DNA from: Oxalobacteraceae bacterium UBA6704
GTDB taxonomy: Bacteria; Pseudomonadota; Gammaproteobacteria; Burkholderiales; Burkholderiaceae_D
NCBI GenBank assembly: GCA_002454505.1
Contig: DKJA01000117.1
Coordinates: 1-37,785, forward strand
DNA length: 37,785 bases
Direction of reading: 5' to 3'
Made by a program: the position numbers and the translations under genes. This document shows, piece after piece, positions 34,117-37,785 of this stretch. How positions within the stretch are numbered: the first letter of the stretch is position 1; each line of letters starts with the position of its first letter. Below the pieces are notes generated by a model. It made no database searches. It worked only from the letters and a program-made list of their open reading frames with translations, and was not told where the DNA came from.

Positions 34117-34926
34117 ATGTCCCCGGCGCGCCCCGCAACAAGAGGTCTTAAAATCGATCCGGTACTCATTTCCATTTTGCTGGCGACCACGCTCGCCGGT
34201 GTCGTCAGCATCTCCGCGGCAGCCGTGTTCTCGTTCACGCTGCTGTCGCGCGTCGTCGAACGCATGGTCAGCCTGTCGGTGGGCATCATGCTGTCCACGT
34301 CGCTGCTGCACGCGCTGCCGGAAGCGTTCGAGTCGGGCGCCGACCCGCGCACGCTGTTCGGCGTGCTGCTGGCCGGGCTGCTGGCGTTCTTCATGCTGGA
34401 AAAGTTCGCCATCCTGCGCCACTCGCACCACCACGAGGGCGACGGCCACCACCACGCGCACGGCCACGACAAGCACGAGGCGGGCCGCGCCGGCTGGATG
34501 ATCCTGCTGGGCGACGGCATGCACAATTTCACGGACGGCATCCTGATCGCCGCCGCGTTCCTGGCCGACCCGCAGCTGGGCATCGTCACCGGCGTGGCCA
34601 TCATCGCGCACGAGATCCCGCAGGAGATCGGCGATTTCATCGTGCTGCTCAACGCCGGCTTCTCGCGCACCCGGGCCTACGTCTACAACCTGCTGTGCAG
34701 CCTGCTGGCCGTGGCCGGCGGCCTGCTGGGCTACTACACGCTGGACCACGCCAGCAACCTGATTCCGTACGTACTGGTATTCGCCTCATCCGGCTTCATC
34801 TACATCGCCGTCAGCGACCTGATGCCGCAGATGCAGCGCCGCGCCACACTGAAGGAAACCATCCCGCAGATCGTGCTGATCGCGCTGGGCGTGTGCATCG
34901 TCCTCTTCCTCACCGGTCGCCACTAA
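34117..34926 (+). CDS. ZIP family metal transporter
   Basis: Inner-membrane divalent metal (probably zinc) transporter of about 269 aa with eight predicted membrane segments. Metal-site motifs are HNFTDG in the fourth and HEIPQEIGDF in the fifth segment; a histidine-rich cytoplasmic loop (HSHHHEGDGHHHAHGHDKH, about residues 110-128) separates the third and fourth. The start is uncertain: the only ATG, at 34117, has no ribosome binding site. A good site (AAGAGG, 34140-34145) lies 7 bp before an in-frame ATC at 34153, just where homologous proteins would be expected to begin (IDPVLISILLATTLAG). The stop TAA abuts a palindromic repeat. Confidence 0.88.
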   Translation: MSPARPATRGLKIDPVLISILLATTLAGVVSISAAAVFSFTLLSRVVERMVSLSVGIMLSTSLLHALPEAFESGADPRTLFGVLLAGLLAFFMLEKFAILRHSHHHEGDGHHHAHGHDKHEAGRAGWMILLGDGMHNFTDGILIAAAFLADPQLGIVTGVAIIAHEIPQEIGDFIVLLNAGFSRTRAYVYNLLCSLLAVAGGLLGYYTLDHASNLIPYVLVFASSGFIYIAVSDLMPQMQRRATLKETIPQIVLIALGVCIVLFLTGRH

Positions 34927-34988
34927 AAATAGGGACAGACCCTGTTTTCCAGGAAAGTTTCCCGAAAAACAGGGTCTGTCCCCAATTT
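34927..34988. repeat. Short palindromic repeat (GGGACAGACCC subtype) after the ZIP gene
   Basis: The arms GGGACAGACCCTGTTTT (34932-34948) and AAAACAGGGTCTGTCCC (34966-34982) are exact 17-bp reverse complements and surround CAGGAAAGTTTCCCG. An A tract on the left and a shorter T tract on the right let it serve as a terminator. It starts at the TAA of the ZIP gene. Confidence 0.85.
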
Positions 34989-35085
34989 CCAAATCATTGA
35001 TTTTATTGGGATGGGAAACGTGATGCTTCGATGGCCCTGGCCGTTGTGAATGGATCATCATTGCCGCCCGGGGAAAAAAGCTTCA
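34989..35085. other. Spacer between two palindromic repeats
   Basis: About 97 bp between the repeats at 34927-34988 and 35086-35150, between the convergent ZIP and sulfurtransferase genes. It is AT-rich compared with its surroundings. No gene, promoter or hairpin is evident. Confidence 0.5.
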
Positions 35086-35150
35086 ATAAATAGGGACAGC
35101 CCCTGTTTTATAGGAAAGTTTCTTATAAAACAGGGTCTGTCCCTATTTTA
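35086..35150. repeat. Short palindromic repeat overlapping the sulfurtransferase stop codon
   Basis: The arms AAATAGGGACAG.CCCTGTTTTATA (35088-35112) and TATAAAACAGGGTCTGTCCCTATTT (35124-35148) pair almost perfectly around GGAAAGTTTC. The left arm reads GGGACAGCCCC where the element at 34927-34988 reads GGGACAGACCC. The right edge TTTTA contains the TAA stop (35148-35150) of the minus-strand sulfurtransferase. Confidence 0.85.
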
Positions 35151-35999
35151 GGCGCCAGTTGCGACGGGGCGTTCCGGCACCGCGCACCACTCGGACCACG
35201 AGCCGGGGTACAGCGAGGCGCCCGGCAGGCCGGCGATTTCCAGCGCGAGCAGGTTGTGGCAGGCGGTTACGCCGGAGCCGCATTGCATGATGGCCTTGTC
35301 GGCCGAGGCGAACAGGGGCGCCAGCTCCTGCTTCAGCTGCGCGGCGGGCTTGAAGCGGCCGTCGGCCTGCAGGTTGTCCTTGAAGAAGCGGTTCTTCGCG
35401 CCGGGGATGTGGCCACCGACCGGGTCGATGGTTTCGTTCTCGCCGCGGAAGCGGTCGTTGGCGCGGGCGTCGACCACCGTGCGGGTTTGCGACGACAGGT
35501 TCGCCACCACATCCTCCACCGCCACCGTCTTCGTCAGCGACGGCCGCTCGGCAATCCTGCCCGGCGCGCGCGGGGCGACCGGCGTCACCAGCGGCTGGCC
35601 GGCTGATTCCCAGGCGGGCAGGCCGCCATCCAGCACGGCCACCGCGCCGTGGCCGATCCAGCGCAGCAGCCACCACAGGCGGGCGGCAAACATGCCGCCG
35701 TGGGCGTCGTAGGCGACGACCTGCGTGTCGTCGTCGATGCCGAGGCGGCGCAGGGATGCGATCAGCGCCGCGCGGTCCGGCAGCGGGTGGCGGCCGCGGA
35801 AGGCGCCGTCCGCGCCCAGCTTCGCGCCGGACAGGTCATCGTCGATGCTGGCGAATTGCGCGTTCTGGATGTGCCCCGCCGCATAGGCTTCGCGGCCCCA
35901 GGCGGCGTTCATCAGGTCGTGCCGGCAGTCGACGATGACCCAGCGCGGGTCGGTCACATGCTGCGCCAGCGCGGCGGCGTCGATCAGGGTCTTGAACAT
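35148..35999 (-). CDS. sseA: 3-mercaptopyruvate sulfurtransferase
   Basis: Transfers sulfur from 3-mercaptopyruvate to thiol acceptors, yielding pyruvate. The 283-aa protein has two rhodanese domains: an inactive N-terminal one (VIVDCRHDL, YAAGHIQNAQFASID) and a catalytic C-terminal one (VVDARANDRFRGE, then MQCGSGVTACHNLLAL with the active-site Cys near residue 240). The CGSGVTA loop fits mercaptopyruvate sulfurtransferase rather than thiosulfate rhodanese (CRxGxT). The ATG at 35999 has a GAGGAG site. It lies 19 bp after the EamA gene on the same strand, so they may be co-transcribed. Its stop codon is contributed by a palindromic repeat. Confidence 0.93.
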   Translation of the reverse strand: MFKTLIDAAALAQHVTDPRWVIVDCRHDLMNAAWGREAYAAGHIQNAQFASIDDDLSGAKLGADGAFRGRHPLPDRAALIASLRRLGIDDDTQVVAYDAHGGMFAARLWWLLRWIGHGAVAVLDGGLPAWESAGQPLVTPVAPRAPGRIAERPSLTKTVAVEDVVANLSSQTRTVVDARANDRFRGENETIDPVGGHIPGAKNRFFKDNLQADGRFKPAAQLKQELAPLFASADKAIMQCGSGVTACHNLLALEIAGLPGASLYPGSWSEWCAVPERPVATGA

Positions 36000-36018
36000 G
36001 CCATCTCCTCGGAAGAAA

Positions 36019-36939
36019 TCACACCTCGCTGGCGATCGGATCGGTTTTTTCGACGGCCTTGCCGCGCGCGGTATTGCGGGTATTGTAGAACGTCGCGGCC
36101 ATGCCGGACGCGAGGATGATGGCGATGCCCAGCCAGCTGTGCCAGTCGAACGAATCGGCGAATACCAGCACGCCCCACGCGCTGGAGAACACGATGCCGG
36201 TGTACTGCAGGTTGGCCACCACCAGCGTGTTGCCGAGGCGGTAGGCGCGCGTCATCGCCACCTGCGCCACGGTGGCAAATACGCCGATCCCGAGCAGCAG
36301 CAGGAAGCCATGGCCATTGTCCAGCGGGTGGAAATCGGTGACGCTTTTCGTCTCGAGCGTGTGCCCCAGCCAGCCGGCCACGATATTGGTCAGCGCGAAG
36401 TAGAACACCACGCGGTATTCCGGCTCGCCGGCCAGGCCCAGTTCGCGCACCTGCATATAGGCCATCGCCGTCAGGATCGACGAGCCGATCGCGACGAACG
36501 CATACACCAGCAGGTCCGACTGGAAGGCCGGCTGCAGCAGCAGCACGACGCCGACAAAGCTCATCGCCACCGCCACCAGCAGCGGCCAGGCAACCTTGTT
36601 CTTGGCGTGCCACCAGCCATGGGCGAACAGCCACACGGCGATCCAGATCGGCGACAGGTAGTTCAGCGTCATCGCCGTGGCCAGCGGCAGCTTGGCGATC
36701 GAGAAGAACCACAGCCACAGCGAGATCACGCCGATGATGCTGCGCCACAGGTGCTTGCCGGGAAAGCGCGTGCGCAGCGTGCCGCCCTGGAACCAGATCA
36801 GCGCGCCCAGCATGGTGACGCCGACGATCCCGCGATACATCACGATTTCCGACGTGGTGAACATATCCGAGGCGAGTTTCACGCACACGCCCATGGCGGC
36901 GAACATGAAGCTGGCGAACAACATCCAGAGCGATTGCAT
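36019..36939 (-). CDS. EamA/DMT family transporter
   Basis: Inner-membrane exporter-type protein of 306 aa with ten predicted membrane segments arranged as two EamA repeats. The first repeat starts MQSLWMLFASFMFAAMGVCV and contains LWFFSIAKLPLATAMTLNYLSPIW; the second contains ATVAQVAMTRAYRLGNTLVVANLQYTGIVFSSAWGVLVF, a pattern typical of the family. The substrate cannot be deduced. The ATG at 36939 is preceded on the minus strand by AAGGATAGCA. A palindromic repeat lies between it and the Rieske oxygenase gene upstream. It is followed by the sulfurtransferase gene after 19 bp. Confidence 0.93.
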   Translation of the reverse strand: MQSLWMLFASFMFAAMGVCVKLASDMFTTSEIVMYRGIVGVTMLGALIWFQGGTLRTRFPGKHLWRSIIGVISLWLWFFSIAKLPLATAMTLNYLSPIWIAVWLFAHGWWHAKNKVAWPLLVAVAMSFVGVVLLLQPAFQSDLLVYAFVAIGSSILTAMAYMQVRELGLAGEPEYRVVFYFALTNIVAGWLGHTLETKSVTDFHPLDNGHGFLLLLGIGVFATVAQVAMTRAYRLGNTLVVANLQYTGIVFSSAWGVLVFADSFDWHSWLGIAIILASGMAATFYNTRNTARGKAVEKTDPIASEV

Positions 36940-36960
36940 TGCTATCCTTGACTGAAAAAC

Positions 36961-36999
36961 CAAGGGGACAGTCCGTTGCGATCCGGATCTGTCCCCTTG
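36961..36999. repeat. GGGGACAG palindromic repeat upstream of the EamA gene
   Basis: CAAGGGGACAG (36961-36971) and CTGTCCCCTTG (36989-36999) are exact 11-bp inverted repeats around TCCGTTGCGATCCGGAT, itself a weak dyad. It lies 13 bp beyond the oxygenase stop codon and could act as its terminator on the minus strand. Confidence 0.75.
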
Positions 37000-37012
37000 T
37001 TGTTTATATGAT

Positions 37013-37785
37013 TTATACGTCGATCCTGCTTCGGTACCATTCGTGGAAGTGCTGCATGCCGTCTTCCATCGGCGACTGGTACGGCCCGGCATCGTTCTCG
37101 CCGCGATCCAGCAGGATCTTGCGGCCGGCATCCATGCGCAGGCCGATCTCGTCGTCCTCGACGCAGGTTTCCATGTAGGCGGCGCGCTCCGCCTCGACGA
37201 ACTCGCGCTCGAACAGCACGATCTCCTCGGGGTAGTAGAACTCCACCACGTTCTTCGTGCGGCCCGGGCCATCCGGCCACAGCGTCGACACCACCAGCAC
37301 GTGCGGATACCACTCGACCATGATGTTCGGGTACAGCGTCAGCCAGATCGCACCGTACGGCGGTGCTTCGCCCTTGCGGAACTTGAGCACCTGCTCCTGC
37401 CACCGCTGGTAGGCGGGCGAGCCGGATTTCTGCAGGCCGCGGTTGACGCCCACCGTCTGCACGCTGTAGTCCGCGCCGAATTCCCAGCGCAGGTCGTCGC
37501 ACGACACGAAGCCGCCCAGGCCCGGATGGAACGGTTCCACGTGGTAGTCCTCGAGGTAGACCTCGATGAACGTCTTCCAGTTGTAGTCGCAGTGGTGCAC
37601 CTCGACGTGATCGAGCATGTAGCCGGTGAAGTCCAGGTCCTTCGTGACCGACAGGTCCTTCAGCTTCTCCATCACGTTGTAGCCGTTCTGCTCGAACAGC
37701 AGGCCGTTCCAGCTTTGCAGCGGCGCTTTCGGCAGGTTCAGGCAAGGGGTTTCCGGGAAGTGCGGCGCACCGATCAGTTCCCCCT
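37013..37785 (-). CDS. Rieske-type aromatic ring-hydroxylating oxygenase alpha subunit, partial
   Basis: The C-terminal 257 or so residues of a non-haem iron oxygenase. The frame stays open through the window edge, so the N-terminal Rieske 2Fe-2S domain is not seen. The mononuclear iron motif is clear: NWKTFIEVYLEDYHVEPFHPGL, with the D-x2-H-x4-H arrangement. The downstream segments YPNIMVEWYPHVLVVSTLWP and EFYYPEEIVLFEREFVEAE fit the catalytic domain of the alpha-subunit family. It may be a ring dioxygenase or an N- or O-demethylase of the same fold; this cannot be decided. An internal ATG at 37675 is not the start, because coding sequence continues before it. Electron-transfer partners are not in the window. 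Confidence 0.88.
   Translation of the reverse strand, partial: GELIGAPHFPETPCLNLPKAPLQSWNGLLFEQNGYNVMEKLKDLSVTKDLDFTGYMLDHVEVHHCDYNWKTFIEVYLEDYHVEPFHPGLGGFVSCDDLRWEFGADYSVQTVGVNRGLQKSGSPAYQRWQEQVLKFRKGEAPPYGAIWLTLYPNIMVEWYPHVLVVSTLWPDGPGRTKNVVEFYYPEEIVLFEREFVEAERAAYMETCVEDDEIGLRMDAGRKILLDRGENDAGPYQSPMEDGMQHFHEWYRSRIDV

Overview
The window is a GC-rich bacterial chromosome segment, almost certainly from a betaproteobacterium of the order Burkholderiales, family Oxalobacteraceae (Massilia, Duganella or Pseudoduganella type). This rests on protein flavour, on the gene order dusB-fis-purH-ruvC-ruvA-ruvB, on the thrB-BPSS1780-type membrane protein-uvrD-polA block, and on many short palindromic intergenic repeats built around GGGACAG. 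The genus is inferred from recognition, not from a search. No tRNA, rRNA, CRISPR array, prophage or complete defence system is visible.

Left part (1-8160): a plus-strand housekeeping run, dusB-fis (tRNA dihydrouridine synthase and nucleoid protein), purH, ruvC-ruvA-ruvB (Holliday junction resolution) and a YaiI/YqxD-type gene translationally coupled to ruvB. A secreted glutaminyl-peptide cyclotransferase follows, then two exported proteins on the minus strand (family 3 solute-binding protein and DUF2147).

Middle part (8160-14760): valS on the minus strand, a complete IS1595-family insertion sequence (11085-12224, 25-bp inverted repeats, 8-bp target duplication), a PAS-containing Aer-like chemoreceptor and an exported protein of unknown function, both on the minus strand.

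Thiamine block (14760-19370): a sigma70-type promoter, a TPP riboswitch whose expression platform can be read base by base, then thiC-thiS-thiG-thiD-thiE. ThiC makes the pyrimidine (HMP-P), ThiS and ThiG make the thiazole, ThiD phosphorylates HMP-P and ThiE joins the halves.

Signalling and accessory part (19370-25430): an ANTAR response regulator and a receiver-only response regulator without kinases, a glutathione-dependent formaldehyde dehydrogenase, an unrecognised two-gene unit (65-aa protein plus 251-aa membrane protein), and an M56 (BlaR1-like) metallopeptidase gene with operator-like repeats upstream but no BlaI gene beside it.

Right part (25430-37785): on the minus strand DUF2782, thrB, a BPSS1780-type membrane protein and a UvrD/PcrA-type helicase; divergently polA; then a TAT-exported dienelactone-hydrolase-like protein, a ZIP metal transporter, 3-mercaptopyruvate sulfurtransferase, an EamA exporter, and the C-terminal part of a Rieske-type oxygenase alpha subunit cut by the window edge. 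From polA to the end, every intergenic gap over 100 bp, plus the 73-bp gap before the last gene, carries a GGGACAG-type palindrome. This repeat system, including subtypes with compensatory stem changes and elements abutting stop codons, is the most interesting unexplained structure in the window.
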